64,000 bases of DNA from DASQYE01 sp036389315 (GCA_036389315.1 DASVQF010000042.1:186001-250000), one strand, 5' to 3'; positions 1 through 8,881 are shown, counted from the first letter of the stretch. Notes: a model not told the origin generated them from the sequence alone. Translations and numbers: made by a program.

Positions 1-1099
1 TGACGAAGAGCGTGTTGGTCTCCTCCATCAGGTGCGTGATGAAAATATCTTCAGTGCCGTCGCCGTTAAAGTCGCCCGCGTCCACACCCATGCCCGCCTC
101 AGCCTGCCCGTCGCGGTTGACGGCGGCTCCGGCCATCAGGGCTTCGTTCTTGAAGGTTCCGTTCCGCTGGTTGATCCAGAGCTGGTTAGGGTCTCCGTCA
201 TTGGCTACGTAGATGTCCGTCCACCCGTCGCCGTCGAAGTCAGCCGTCACCACTCCGAGCCCGTGACCGAACTCCGCGCCGACGCCCGCCCGCTCCGTCA
301 CATCCTCAAACGTGCCGTCGCCCTTGTTGTGAAGCAGACGATTGCCCGCCGGGCGGAAAGAGCGCGGCCCGCAATAATCGCGCGCAGTCGTCTCGGCATA
401 ACAGGCCGGGCTCGCGGCGACAGAGAAGTTGGCGTAGTTGACCACCATCATGTCCAGCCACCCGTCCCGGTCATAATCGAACATGGCCGCGCTCGTGCTC
501 CAACGCCTGTCGTCCGCGCCCGCTCTTGCCGTCACGTCCGTAAAGGTGGCGTCGCCGTTGTTCAGATACAAGTAGTTTGGGCCCATGTTGCAAACGTAGA
601 TGTCCGGCCACCCGTCGTTATTGATGTCACCAACAATAGCGCCCATGCCATAGCCGTTGGCCCGGATGCCGCTCCGCTCCGTCACGTCTGTAAACTGAAG
701 CCGCGCGACGTTGCCGTCTTTGCCCGTGATGAGGTCGTTGCGGAAGAGTCGAGCGCGCGGCTCAGTGGGCCCACGCCAGGGAAAGAGCGTGCGCTGCGGC
801 TGATCGCCGGGCTCTAAGACCGAGCCCTGAACCAGGAAGACATCCAGATCACCATCGCCGTCGAAATCCAGCAGGGCCCCGCCCGCGCCCATTACTTCGG
901 GCAGAAACAGCTTGCCCGTCATGCCGTTGTAGTGGCGGAACCTGAGCCCCGTCTTCTCCGCCACCTCGTCGAAGATCGGAGAGGACTGAGAGCGCGCGCG
1001 CCCGGCGTTTGACTGGCCGTCGGCCGCAAACGGCAGGAAGAAGAGCAGGCCCATGATGGCCCAACTATTCAGCTTTAGGAGCGGAGGTCTACAATCCAT
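1..1099 (-). CDS. CRTAC1-family FG-GAP/VCBS repeat protein, C-terminus outside the window
   Basis: Reading the minus strand from the ATG at 1099 gives an open frame to the window edge. The N-terminus (MDCRPPLLKLNSW...) has a hydrophobic stretch MGLLFFLPFAADG that looks like a secretion signal. Then come repeated calcium-type loops: LLDFDGDGDLD near residue 85, IVGDINNDGWPD near residue 147, and AGDFNGDGTEDIFI near residue 345. Such D-x-D/N-x-D-G loops are the mark of FG-GAP/VCBS beta-propeller repeats. The stretch VAEKTGLRFRHYNG is typical of secreted CRTAC1 (ASPIC/UnbV) proteins, which are often large in Acidobacteria and Planctomycetes. The ASPIC/UnbV module is C-terminal and would lie beyond base 1, so I cannot confirm it. 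The function is unknown; a role in extracellular binding or adhesion is an inference. Confidence 0.85.
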   Translation of the reverse strand, partial: MDCRPPLLKLNSWAIMGLLFFLPFAADGQSNAGRARSQSSPIFDEVAEKTGLRFRHYNGMTGKLFLPEVMGAGGALLDFDGDGDLDVFLVQGSVLEPGDQPQRTLFPWRGPTEPRARLFRNDLITGKDGNVARLQFTDVTERSGIRANGYGMGAIVGDINNDGWPDIYVCNMGPNYLYLNNGDATFTDVTARAGADDRRWSTSAAMFDYDRDGWLDMMVVNYANFSVAASPACYAETTARDYCGPRSFRPAGNRLLHNKGDGTFEDVTERAGVGAEFGHGLGVVTADFDGDGWTDIYVANDGDPNQLWINQRNGTFKNEALMAGAAVNRDGQAEAGMGVDAGDFNGDGTEDIFITHLMEETNTLFV

Positions 1100-1443
1100 A
1101 CGTCCGCGCGAGTATGGCAGAAGCTCGCCGCCCGTGTGAAGCGCCGCAAACTTCTGAAACCGAACCGTCGCCCACAATGACAGAGAAAACATGACCCGGC
1201 TTGCGTCGGCGAGGCGCACCAGAAAAGCCCGGCTCGCGGCCTGCAAATGTTTTTGGTATCAGGGCTAAGTATCCGGCTTTCAGCGCAAAACCACTTGACA
1301 GCCGGGGCCGTGGTTGCTGTATGATCTGTCCTCTTGCACCAGTCCTCTTAAGTTTTCCTAAAGGTTTTCCTTCAGGCTCTAAAGCCCGGCTTTATTCACT
1401 TTTGACAGTAGCTCGGTAGCAAGCCGACAAGCGAGGTTCCCTC
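1100..1443. other. intergenic region with candidate promoter
   Basis: 344 bases between the divergent starts of the FG-GAP gene and the S74 protein gene. A short open frame at 1201-1419 has no signal peptide, no family resemblance and no convincing ribosome site, so I do not call it. The only element I can support is the promoter at 1295-1325. Confidence 0.5.
1295..1325 (+). promoter_or_regulatory. sigma70-type promoter upstream of the S74 protein gene
   Basis: TTGACA (1295-1300) and TATGAT (1320-1325) are separated by 19 bases, slightly long for sigma70. The leader to the ATG at 1444 would be about 110 bases. Confidence 0.45.
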
Positions 1444-3267
1444 ATGAAAAATTTGAAGCACTTAGGCATCGCCTTAAGTATGGTCTTTGTCCTCGTCTGC
1501 TTTCACGCTTCTGCGTTCGGACAGACGACGGATGATAAGAATAGAATTGCCGCGATCAGCGCCAGCGGCGTGAGCATCCGTTGGGATGTGTCCGCCGCGC
1601 ACGCAGGGGCGACGCTGACCGTCTCCGGGCCCGACGGCCAGGTCTATCGTAAAGAGTTCAAGTCGGGCGGCTCCCTCGTCTTCCAACTCACGGACGAGCA
1701 GGGCAACAGGCTCGCCGACGGCGCATACAATTACGAGTTGCGCCTGGCCCCGGTGCTTTCGCCCGGCGTCAAGGAAGAGCTTAAGGCCGCGCGCGCCAAG
1801 GGCGAGCGGAGCGGTGATGACGCTGCCGCCGAGCGCGAACTGCGTAAACGCGGACGCCTTCCCGCACAGCCCCTAGTCCAATCCGGAAGCTTTTCTATCG
1901 TCAACGGGTCGGCGCTGGTCGGCGGGCCCGGCGAAGGTGAGGAGCACCAGAGCAGGTGGATGATGAACAGGGCGATGATGAAGCGGCAGCAGCAGCCCTC
2001 TGGCATGGCTCTCAGCTACGCCATGACCAAGCGGCTCAACCACGCGACGCGCGCCGGCCTCGTCGTCGATCAGGTAATCCCCGATGACTTAATCGTGCAG
2101 GGAAGCCTCTGCGTCGGCTTCGATTGCGTCAACAACGAGAGCTTCGGCTTCGACACCATCAAGCTGAAGGAGAATAACCTGCGAATCCATTTCGAGGACA
2201 CTTCGACCGGGAGCTTTCCATCCAACGACTGGCAACTGACGGCCAACGATTCGGCGAGCGGCGGGGCCAGCAAGTTCTCGATAGAAGACCTCTCAGGCTC
2301 AAAGGTTCCGTTCACCATCACGGCAGGCGCGTCCACCAACTCCATCTTCGTTGATTCGACCGGGCGAGTGGGCCTGCGCACCAGCACGCCCGTCCTGGAC
2401 ATTCACGCCGCCACCAGCAACACGCCGGCCATCCGGCTCGAACAGAGCAACTCGGGCGGCTTTACCGCCCAGACCTGGGACATTGCGGGCAACGAAGCCA
2501 ACTTCTTCGTCCGCGACGTGACGAGCGGCTCGCGCCTCCCCTTCCGCATCCGGCCCGGCGCTGCGACGAGCAGCATAGACATCAGCGCCAACAGCAACGT
2601 CGGCATCTCCACCGCCTCTCCGAGCCAGCGCCTTGAGGTCAAAGGGGCGGCGGCCGGATTGCCCGCCACTTCGGGCACGACGCAAAACGGCATCGCGCGC
2701 CTCAGTCAAGGCACCGGCACGGGCGTCGTTGATATGGGCTTCGGCGGCGTAGCGGGCCTCGGGTGGATTCAGGCGACCGACAGCGGGAACCTGGCGACCA
2801 ATTACAGTCTGCTGCTCAACCCGAACGGCGGCAACGTCGGCATCGGGACAACCGCACCGACAGACACTCTGTCCGTCAACGGAACGGCGAGCAAGCCCGG
2901 CGGCGGCTCCTGGGCTGTCTTCTCAGACGAACGCTTGAAGAACATCAAGGGCAGCTTCACGAGCGGCCTCAAAGCCGTCATGCAGTTGCAGCCGCTGCGT
3001 TACGAGTACAAGCCTGACAACGCTCTGAACCTTCGCTCAGGGGGCGAGCACATAGGCTTCGGCGCGCAGGCGCTCCAAAGGGTCATCCCGGAAGCCGTGA
3101 CCAGAAACAGCCAGGGCTTCCTGGTCGTCAACAACGACCCGGTAATCTGGACTATGCTCAACGCGATCAAGGAGCAGCAGAAGGAGATCGAACAACTGAG
3201 AGCGGAAATCCAACGCTTGCAGCCTCGCGCCGCGAGAAGTAACAGGACGCGCCAGCGACGCAAATAG
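1444..3267 (+). CDS. secreted protein with C-terminal peptidase S74 intramolecular chaperone domain
   Basis: 607 residues. It has a clear Sec signal peptide (ALSMVFVLVCFHASAFGQ). The middle (about 210-480) carries repeated beta-rich units with IDISANSNVGISTASPSQRL and GGNVGIGTTAPTDTLSV, typical of tail-fibre-like proteins. From residue 494 follows the S74 (endosialidase-type) chaperone: SDERLK supplies the Ser494/Lys499 dyad used for autocleavage in this family, followed by LQPLRYEYK, HIGFGAQ and LLVNNDPVIWTMLNAIKEQQKEIEQL-like sequence that ends in a coiled coil. By family knowledge the chaperone trimerises the upstream beta-structure and is then released by self-cleavage. The gene stands alone, with a promoter upstream (1295-1325) and a strong terminator downstream (3294-3335). 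The partner or ligand is unknown. Confidence 0.85.
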   Translation: MKNLKHLGIALSMVFVLVCFHASAFGQTTDDKNRIAAISASGVSIRWDVSAAHAGATLTVSGPDGQVYRKEFKSGGSLVFQLTDEQGNRLADGAYNYELRLAPVLSPGVKEELKAARAKGERSGDDAAAERELRKRGRLPAQPLVQSGSFSIVNGSALVGGPGEGEEHQSRWMMNRAMMKRQQQPSGMALSYAMTKRLNHATRAGLVVDQVIPDDLIVQGSLCVGFDCVNNESFGFDTIKLKENNLRIHFEDTSTGSFPSNDWQLTANDSASGGASKFSIEDLSGSKVPFTITAGASTNSIFVDSTGRVGLRTSTPVLDIHAATSNTPAIRLEQSNSGGFTAQTWDIAGNEANFFVRDVTSGSRLPFRIRPGAATSSIDISANSNVGISTASPSQRLEVKGAAAGLPATSGTTQNGIARLSQGTGTGVVDMGFGGVAGLGWIQATDSGNLATNYSLLLNPNGGNVGIGTTAPTDTLSVNGTASKPGGGSWAVFSDERLKNIKGSFTSGLKAVMQLQPLRYEYKPDNALNLRSGGEHIGFGAQALQRVIPEAVTRNSQGFLVVNNDPVIWTMLNAIKEQQKEIEQLRAEIQRLQPRAARSNRTRQRRK

Positions 3268-3293
3268 AGGCGCGTTGAATCGGGCAGTCTACG

Positions 3294-3335
3294 GGGAAGG
3301 CTATCGCTGCGATAGCCTTCCCAATTTGTTTGTTT
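3294..3335 (+). terminator. rho-independent terminator after the S74 protein gene
   Basis: A perfect 13-bp stem (3294-3306 with 3310-3322, loop CTG) is followed by a T-rich tract (AATTTGTTTGTTTTC). It lies 27 bases after the stop codon. Confidence 0.85.
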
Positions 3336-3380
3336 TCAAGCTCCCCTTAGCCGCCCTATACTGTAGCGGGAGAGTGAAAG

Positions 3381-4259
3381 ATGAGAGTTATTCTGCGAGC
3401 CGCTTACGTCTGGCACGCGTCGCTTTTGATTGCAGCATTATCTCATGCGGCCTCTGCTCAGGAGGGCCTAGCCGCTTTGATCTCTGCCGACGTGCGAGTG
3501 GACGGCTGCGTCAACGAGCTTTACCCAACCGAGCACGCGGCCGCCCGCACGACGCGCGAGCAGTTCTTTCATGGCGTTGAGTCCGGATGCCTGCCGAAGG
3601 TTGAGCAGGCGCTAAGCAACGGGGCGGACGCGAACGCGCGCGACGATAGCGGGACGCCTGTGCTCGCGCGAGCCGTTGCGGCCGGACGGCGCGACGTTGT
3701 GCAGGCGTTGCTCCGCGCCGGGGCTGGGCCCAACGCGACCAATGCTGCGGGCGGCTCTGCTCTCCTGAGCATCCTCTCCCGTCCGTCCGTTTACAGGGCC
3801 GAAGACCTGCCGGGCATACTGGCGAAGCAGTTGGAGATTTTGGATGACCTGCTGGCAGCGGGCGCTGACCTGGAAGCCAGCGATCAATCTGGTCGCACGG
3901 TGCTGCTTGAGGTCGCTCGCATGAATTACGACGACGGCTCGCCCGCAGTCCTGCTCAGAGGTTTGATCGAGAGAGGCGCAAACGTTTCGGCGCGTGACGG
4001 CGAAGGGCGTACGGCCCTCATGCTGGCTGTGCTGAATACGCATCCGAAGGTGAGCCTACAGGCTCTACAGATTCTTCTGGCTGCGGGCAGCGATGTCAAT
4101 GCGCGGGACAGCTCGGGAAAAACTGCTCTCTGGTACGCTTTGGAGAGGGCAGACACTTACGGCCAGCGGGAATGGGGACAATGCCTCAGCATGCTCACCA
4201 GCGCCTGGGCTACGGCAGAAGTCTCGGAACGTACCGGCGCTCTCAAGAGCCCGCAGTAG
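3381..4259 (+). CDS. secreted ankyrin-repeat protein
   Basis: 292 residues. The signal peptide is WHASLLIAALSHAASAQ. From about residue 65 there are ankyrin repeats: GADANARDDSGTPVLARAV, GAGPNATNAAGGSALLSIL, GADLEASDQSGRTVLLEVA, GANVSARDGEGRTALMLAV and GSDVNARDSSGKTALWYAL. That is at least five recognisable units, the third and fourth interrupted by longer linkers. A GGGAGAG ribosome site lies about 8 bases before the ATG. Ankyrin repeats bind proteins; export to the periplasm suggests a role there, but the partner is unknown. A -10-like TATACT lies near 3357 without a good -35. It is convergent with the alcohol dehydrogenase gene at 4281, only 21 bases away. Confidence 0.85.
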   Translation: MRVILRAAYVWHASLLIAALSHAASAQEGLAALISADVRVDGCVNELYPTEHAAARTTREQFFHGVESGCLPKVEQALSNGADANARDDSGTPVLARAVAAGRRDVVQALLRAGAGPNATNAAGGSALLSILSRPSVYRAEDLPGILAKQLEILDDLLAAGADLEASDQSGRTVLLEVARMNYDDGSPAVLLRGLIERGANVSARDGEGRTALMLAVLNTHPKVSLQALQILLAAGSDVNARDSSGKTALWYALERADTYGQREWGQCLSMLTSAWATAEVSERTGALKSPQ

Positions 4260-4280
4260 CGCGCCCAGCATCCTCTTCAC

Positions 4281-5378
4281 TCATCCTTGCGGCCTGACGA
4301 GTGCCTTAACGACTTTGCCGGCGGCTACGTCCGCCAGTGCATCGTTGGCCTGGTTGAGGTCGTAGCTCGTAAGCTCAAGTAAAGACCATGCGGCCGAGCG
4401 CACAGGGTCGGACATAATCTGCACGCCGCGATAAAAGTGCGAGAAGTCTGAGCCCCAGCACCCGCGCACGTCCAAGTGCTTCTTGTTCAAATCAAGGTGC
4501 GGATTGAAAGAGACCTCGCCGTGATCCGTATATTGCCCGACGACCAGGACGCGGCCGGCATCGCGCGTATAGCGCATCGCCTCGACCACGGCGCGCGGTG
4601 CTCCCGTCGCTTCAATCGTGACATCTGCACCGCGCCCGCCAGTCTGTTCAAGCACCCATTGCAGGCGCGCCTCAGCGTCGCTCGTCTCAATGCTCAGCAC
4701 TGCGTCGGCTCCGAGCTTGCGCGCCGCTTCCAGGCGATGATCCGGCGCGCCTATGCACAAGAGCCGCAACGCTCCGCGCATCGACGCGAAGATGATCGTC
4801 GAAAGGCCGACGGGCCCACTGCCGAGCACCAGGACTGTATCCCCTATCTCCACCTCGGCGCGCTCCACGCCGTGCAGCGCCGTCGGCAGCGCACAGCCCC
4901 CTGCCATGAACTTCTCAAAATCAACCTCGCCGAGACGTATGCAGCGCGTCTCCGGCTTGAGATAGAGCTTTTGGGCCCACCCGCCGCTGAGCCCGTCCGC
5001 GAGCCCATAAGTGATGCCGTAGACTTTACGATGCGGGCAACGCGTCGTGGCCTTCGCTACCAGACAATGCCAGCAGGCGTTGCAGGTACGATGCACGTCC
5101 AGGAACGTGATCGCGTCGCCCTCGGCGAACGGTCGGCCCGCCACATCCAGCAATTGACCCCGAATCTTGCAGAGGCGGCCCACCGAGACGTGCCCCGGGA
5201 TGAGCGGGTAGGGAACGCCCGCCAGTCGCCCTTGTTGCAGGTAAACGTCCGTTCCGCAGACCTCGCTGAGCGCCACTTCCAGCAAGGCCGAGTTGGGCTC
5301 TAGCTCAGGCTCCGGAAGCTCGCGCACCTCTACCGGCGCGTGAGGCTTCGGTATCACTGCTGCCAGCACTTTTGCCAT
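4281..5378 (-). CDS. zinc-dependent medium-chain alcohol dehydrogenase
   Basis: 365 residues from the ATG at 5378. Upstream in-frame codons reach 5435, but these overlap the promoter at 5417-5445, so the inner start is preferred. Catalytic-zinc elements are Cys41 (CGTD) and His63 (PGHV). The Glu that normally follows this His is Val64, an unusual change. Four structural-zinc cysteines, Cys99, 102, 105 and 114, lie in the loop RTCNACWHCLVAKATTRC. The Rossmann motif is VLGSGPVGLS near residue 180. These make it an NAD(P)-dependent alcohol or polyol dehydrogenase of the threonine/sorbitol dehydrogenase superfamily. The substrate cannot be read from the sequence. It is divergent from the MOSC gene and may share control through the ATTGGCCCA sites. 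Confidence 0.88.
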   Translation of the reverse strand: MAKVLAAVIPKPHAPVEVRELPEPELEPNSALLEVALSEVCGTDVYLQQGRLAGVPYPLIPGHVSVGRLCKIRGQLLDVAGRPFAEGDAITFLDVHRTCNACWHCLVAKATTRCPHRKVYGITYGLADGLSGGWAQKLYLKPETRCIRLGEVDFEKFMAGGCALPTALHGVERAEVEIGDTVLVLGSGPVGLSTIIFASMRGALRLLCIGAPDHRLEAARKLGADAVLSIETSDAEARLQWVLEQTGGRGADVTIEATGAPRAVVEAMRYTRDAGRVLVVGQYTDHGEVSFNPHLDLNKKHLDVRGCWGSDFSHFYRGVQIMSDPVRSAAWSLLELTSYDLNQANDALADVAAGKVVKALVRPQG

Positions 5379-5416
5379 CTTATTATGATCGCCGGATAAG
5401 GTTGATTGCGGGTGAA

Positions 5417-5445
5417 CTAATAGGTGATGGGCCAATAAATGTCAA
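5417..5445 (-). promoter_or_regulatory. sigma70 promoter for the alcohol dehydrogenase gene
   Basis: On the minus strand, TTGACA (5445-5440) and TATTAG (5422-5417) are separated by exactly 17 bases. The spacer holds ATTGGCCCA (5436-5428). The same 9-mer occurs on the plus strand at 5458-5466 and at 5510-5518, just after a TATATT box (5503-5508) that may serve the MOSC gene. Confidence 0.65.
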
Positions 5446-5534
5446 GACTCGGGCGTGATTGGCCCAAGCCGCCGCCTGCTCCCAAAGCCGGCCTTTCCGG
5501 TGTATATTGATTGGCCCATAGAACACCCGTGCGT

Positions 5535-5541
5535 AAAGGAG
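5535..5541 (+). promoter_or_regulatory. ribosome binding site fixing a GTG start
   Basis: AAAGGAG, 8 bases before the GTG at 5550. It argues against the upstream ATG at 5511, which lies next to the putative -10 box. Confidence 0.7.
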
Positions 5542-5549
5542 ATTGGCCG

Positions 5550-6107
5550 GTGGTTGATGTGAGACATTTGACGATGGAAGAGCTGGAAGCGGGGCTGGAA
5601 GAGATTCGCCGCTCGCCGCAGGATGGAGGTCTGTTGGAGCTGATCGTACGACGCCCCCGCGTCAACGAGCGCGAAGTGCTCGAAGAGGGCGAGCTTCACA
5701 CGGCAGAAGGTCTCGTCGGCGATAGCTGGAACAGGCGCAGCAGCTCGCGGACGCCGGACGGGAAGGCGCATCCCGAAATGCAGCTCAACATCATGAACTC
5801 CCGCGTCATCGCCCTCGTGGCCCAGCATAAAGAGCGTTGGCCGCTGGCCGGCGATCAGCTCTTCATAGACATGGACTTGAGCGATGAAAACCTTCCTGCC
5901 GGGACACGCCTGGCCGTCGGCTCGGCCGTCATCGAAGTGACCGCTCTGCCCCACACCGGCTGCAAAAAGTTTGTCGCCCGGTTTGGTTTGGACGCGATGA
6001 AATTTGTCAATTCCCCTTTGGGCAAGCGGCTTCATCTACGCGGCATCAACGCCAGGGTCATCCAACCCGGCGCGATCCGGGTCGGCTGCGTCATCAAGAA
6101 AATCTAA
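5550..6107 (+). CDS. MOSC domain protein
   Basis: 185 residues from GTG 5550, chosen because AAAGGAG sits 8 bases upstream. The MOSC signature is present: the stretch GLVGDSW near residue 54, then MQLNIMNSRVIALV, and ALPHTGCKKFVARFG with the conserved cysteine at 138, then HLRGINARVIQPG. MOSC domains bind a molybdenum-cofactor or sulfur-carrier group and occur in Moco sulfurases and in YiiM-like detoxification proteins. A stand-alone form of this size fits the second group. No molybdoenzyme gene is near. Confidence 0.85.
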   Translation: MVDVRHLTMEELEAGLEEIRRSPQDGGLLELIVRRPRVNEREVLEEGELHTAEGLVGDSWNRRSSSRTPDGKAHPEMQLNIMNSRVIALVAQHKERWPLAGDQLFIDMDLSDENLPAGTRLAVGSAVIEVTALPHTGCKKFVARFGLDAMKFVNSPLGKRLHLRGINARVIQPGAIRVGCVIKKI

Positions 6108-6177
6108 GAGCCCCCTCCCGCAGACCTTCGCGACATCGCCGTCTCCGCTTCTCCGATCATTGCGGCCCCTGCTCCTA

Positions 6178-6206
6178 TTGACACGCGATAGGTCTGTTCT
6201 TATACT
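6178..6206 (+). promoter_or_regulatory. consensus promoter with overlapping inverted repeat (putative PadR operator), first ADOP gene
   Basis: TTGACA (6178-6183), a 17-base spacer and TATACT (6201-6206). The inverted repeat CCTAT-N9-ATAGG (6174-6178 and 6188-6192) straddles the -35 box. The same repeat with the same spacing lies at 62992-63010 before the PadR/ADOP pair, so PadR may act on both. Confidence 0.7.
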
Positions 6207-6259
6207 CACTTCCTATCGGTCATCTAGAGAGAGATGGCTCAAGAAGCGGAAGGACGAGG

Positions 6260-8881
6260 ATGATGCTGAGCAGGTTGGCGAGGCGGTTGCGGGCGCTGCT
6301 GCGCAAGAGGCGGGCCGAGCATGAGCTGGACGAAGAGCTGCGCTATCACCTGGAACGCTTGATCGAGCAGAACATCGCTGGCGGAATGAGCCCGGAGGAG
6401 GCGCGCTTCGAGGCCCGTCGCAGCTTCGGCGGCCTGGAGCTGGCGAAGGAAGAGTGCCGCGAGGCGCGGGGCGTAAAAGTGATCGAAGACCTGTGGCATG
6501 ATCTTCGTTACGGGGCGCGGAGGCTGCGCAAGAACCCTGGCTTTACCGCCGTCGCAGTGCTCACCCTGGCGCTCGGCATCGGCGCGAACACCGCCATCTT
6601 CTCTGTCGTCAACTCTGTGTTGCTCAGGCCGCTCCCCTTCTCGCGCCCCGAAAGATTGACGATGATCTGGAATAACGGAGTGCCGGCGGCGGGCGGAGAT
6701 CGTACGCCGCTCGCGGTCGCAGACCTCCTGGATTTGCGCGCGCAGAACCGATCTTTCCAGAGCGTCGATGCCTTCCAGAGCGCCTTTTATAACTACAACG
6801 CGGGCGACTCCCCGGAGCGCATTCGCGGGGCCAGAGTGACGGCCGGATTCTTTACCACCCTGGGTGCGCAGGCCGCCCTGGGGCGCACCTTTAACACGGA
6901 CGAAGAGCGGCCCGGAGCCGAGCGCGTCGTCGTCCTCAGCCACCGATTCTGGGTCAGTCATCTGGCCGCCAACCGTGAGGTGATCGGCCGGGCGCTCAGC
7001 TTGAGCGGCAGGAGCTTTACCATCGTCGGCGTGATGCCCGAGGCTTTCGACTTTCCCACGCGGGAAGCGCAAGTGTGGACGGCCTTGCAATTGGAGCCGC
7101 CCGCGCGTCGTGGGCCATACTTCCTGAGCGGGATTGCCCGTCTGAAGGACGGCGTGGAGTTGGAGCAGGCGCGGGCAGAGAGCCGGGCGCTCCGTTCGAC
7201 GCTCTCGGGCGAAAAATTCGATTTCAATTACTTGCCGGTCAATGAATTTATTTTCGGCGATGTGCGTCCGGCGCTGCTGGTGCTGCTGGTGGCGGTGACG
7301 ATTGTGCTTTTGATCGCCTCGGCGAACGTAGCCAATCTCTTGCTGGCACGCGCGGCCGGGCGCGAGAAAGAGATTTCCATTCGCGCCGCGCTCGGCGCAA
7401 GCCGTGGGCGCATCGTTCGACAGTTATTGTCCGAGAGCTTATTGCTTGCGCTGCTGGGCGGCGCGGCCAGCTTGCTGTTGGCCTTCTGGGGCGTTGACCT
7501 GATGCTGAAGCTTGCGCCGGAAGGCATCCCGCGTCTTGAGGAGATCAGGATTGACGCGAGCGCCCTGGGCTGGACTGCGCTCATATCGCTCTTGACGGGC
7601 ATAGTCTTCGGCCTGGCTCCGGCCCTTCAGGGCTCGCGGCTCAATCTCAACGAGGCGCTGAAAGAGGGAGGGCGCAGCTCGACGGAAAGCCTGGGCAAGC
7701 GGCGCTGGCGTAACGTGCTGGTGGTTGCGGAGCTGGCCATGGCAACTATGCTGTTGATCGGCGCGAGTCTGCTGCTCAAGAGTTTCTGGCGCTTGCAGAA
7801 GGTTGACCCGGGCGTCGATCCCGAGCGAGTGCTGACAATGGACATAGCTCTGCGGGGCGAGCGCTACGCCGAGCCTGAGCAGGTACAGGCTTTCTCCAAG
7901 CAGCTTCTCGAAAGAGTCGCGGCGCTGCCGGGCGTGCGAGCGGTGGCCGTGAGCAACAGTCTGCCGCCGGACGAGCGCGACTTTTCAAGCGACTTCACAG
8001 TCGAGGGGCAGCCCCTTGATGCTCGCAAGGGCGCGCCTGTGGCCGACTTTATACTCGCGAGCAAAGATTACTTTCGCGTGCTCACGCTTCCTTTGCGGCG
8101 CGGGCGCTACTTCACCGATGCGGACTCTAAGGACGCCCCGCGAGTAGTGATTATCAACGAGTCATTGGAGCGGCAGTTCTTCGCGCAAGGTGACGCCATC
8201 GGCAGGCGTTTGAACCTGAGCGCGCAGGGAGAACCCGAGTGGGCCCAGATCGTAGGCGTCGTCGGAGACGTGAAATACACCGGCCTTGAAACCGAGACGC
8301 AGCCGGCCATCTATCAGCCTGTGGGTCAGAACCCTTCCTGGGGAATGTTCCTGATCGTGAAGACTGAGGCGGCAGACCCGCTCACTCTGACTCCGGCGAT
8401 TCGCCGCGAGGTCAGAGCGATAGACCAGGAGTTGCCCGTGGCCAACGTCAGCACGCTTGAGCATAGGCTGGCTGTGGCCGTCACTCAGCCGCGATTCCGC
8501 ACCACGCTCATCGCCGTCTTTGCCGGAATCGCGCTCGTCCTGGCCTCGGTCGGCATCTACGGCGTGATCTCCTATTCGGTCACGCAGCGAACGCACGAGA
8601 TAGGCATTCGCATGGCCTTAGGCGCGCGGGCCGTGGACGTGCTCGGGCTTCTTCTCAAGCAGGGAATGTTGATGGCGGTGGTCGGCGTCGGTCTAGGATT
8701 GATCGCAGCCTTCGCCCTGACGCGGTTGATGAGAAGCCTGCTGTTCGGCGTCTCGGCCACAGACCCGAGCACCTTTATCTTGATCGCGCTGCTGCTGACA
8801 ACTGTGGCATTGCTGGCCACTTATCTTCCGGCGCGGCGTGCGATGAAAGTTGACCCGCTCGTGGCATTGCGCGCTGAGTAG
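6260..8881 (+). CDS. ADOP-type ABC transporter permease (MacB/FtsX superfamily)
   Basis: 873 residues. The N-terminal ADOP domain (about 1-75) has RRAEHELDEELRYHLERL and MSPEEARFEARRSFGG. Next come a first membrane helix near residue 100 (AVLTLALGIGANTAIFSVVN), a MacB-like periplasmic domain, a FtsX block of three helices near 330-450, a second periplasmic domain (480-740) and a second FtsX block (750-870). No ATPase is encoded beside it, as is usual for these orphan permeases. The start uses tandem ATGs (6260 and 6263) after GGAAGGACGAGG. Its first 150 coding bases are nearly identical to those of the second ADOP gene at 63408. Macrolide or peptide export is the usual annotation for MacB relatives; the real substrate is unknown. 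Confidence 0.9.
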   Translation: MMLSRLARRLRALLRKRRAEHELDEELRYHLERLIEQNIAGGMSPEEARFEARRSFGGLELAKEECREARGVKVIEDLWHDLRYGARRLRKNPGFTAVAVLTLALGIGANTAIFSVVNSVLLRPLPFSRPERLTMIWNNGVPAAGGDRTPLAVADLLDLRAQNRSFQSVDAFQSAFYNYNAGDSPERIRGARVTAGFFTTLGAQAALGRTFNTDEERPGAERVVVLSHRFWVSHLAANREVIGRALSLSGRSFTIVGVMPEAFDFPTREAQVWTALQLEPPARRGPYFLSGIARLKDGVELEQARAESRALRSTLSGEKFDFNYLPVNEFIFGDVRPALLVLLVAVTIVLLIASANVANLLLARAAGREKEISIRAALGASRGRIVRQLLSESLLLALLGGAASLLLAFWGVDLMLKLAPEGIPRLEEIRIDASALGWTALISLLTGIVFGLAPALQGSRLNLNEALKEGGRSSTESLGKRRWRNVLVVAELAMATMLLIGASLLLKSFWRLQKVDPGVDPERVLTMDIALRGERYAEPEQVQAFSKQLLERVAALPGVRAVAVSNSLPPDERDFSSDFTVEGQPLDARKGAPVADFILASKDYFRVLTLPLRRGRYFTDADSKDAPRVVIINESLERQFFAQGDAIGRRLNLSAQGEPEWAQIVGVVGDVKYTGLETETQPAIYQPVGQNPSWGMFLIVKTEAADPLTLTPAIRREVRAIDQELPVANVSTLEHRLAVAVTQPRFRTTLIAVFAGIALVLASVGIYGVISYSVTQRTHEIGIRMALGARAVDVLGLLLKQGMLMAVVGVGLGLIAAFALTRLMRSLLFGVSATDPSTFILIALLLTTVALLATYLPARRAMKVDPLVALRAE
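6281..6433 (+). repeat. block nearly identical to 63426-63578 in the second ADOP gene
   Basis: 153 bases with two mismatches that I can see. A second exactly matching block of about 48 bases is 6532-6579 against 63677-63724. The DNA between and after them is clearly diverged. Confidence 0.85.

Noticed and set aside
32..817. Plus-strand frame at the window start
   Set aside because: It is antisense to the FG-GAP protein, whose calcium loops read cleanly on the minus strand.
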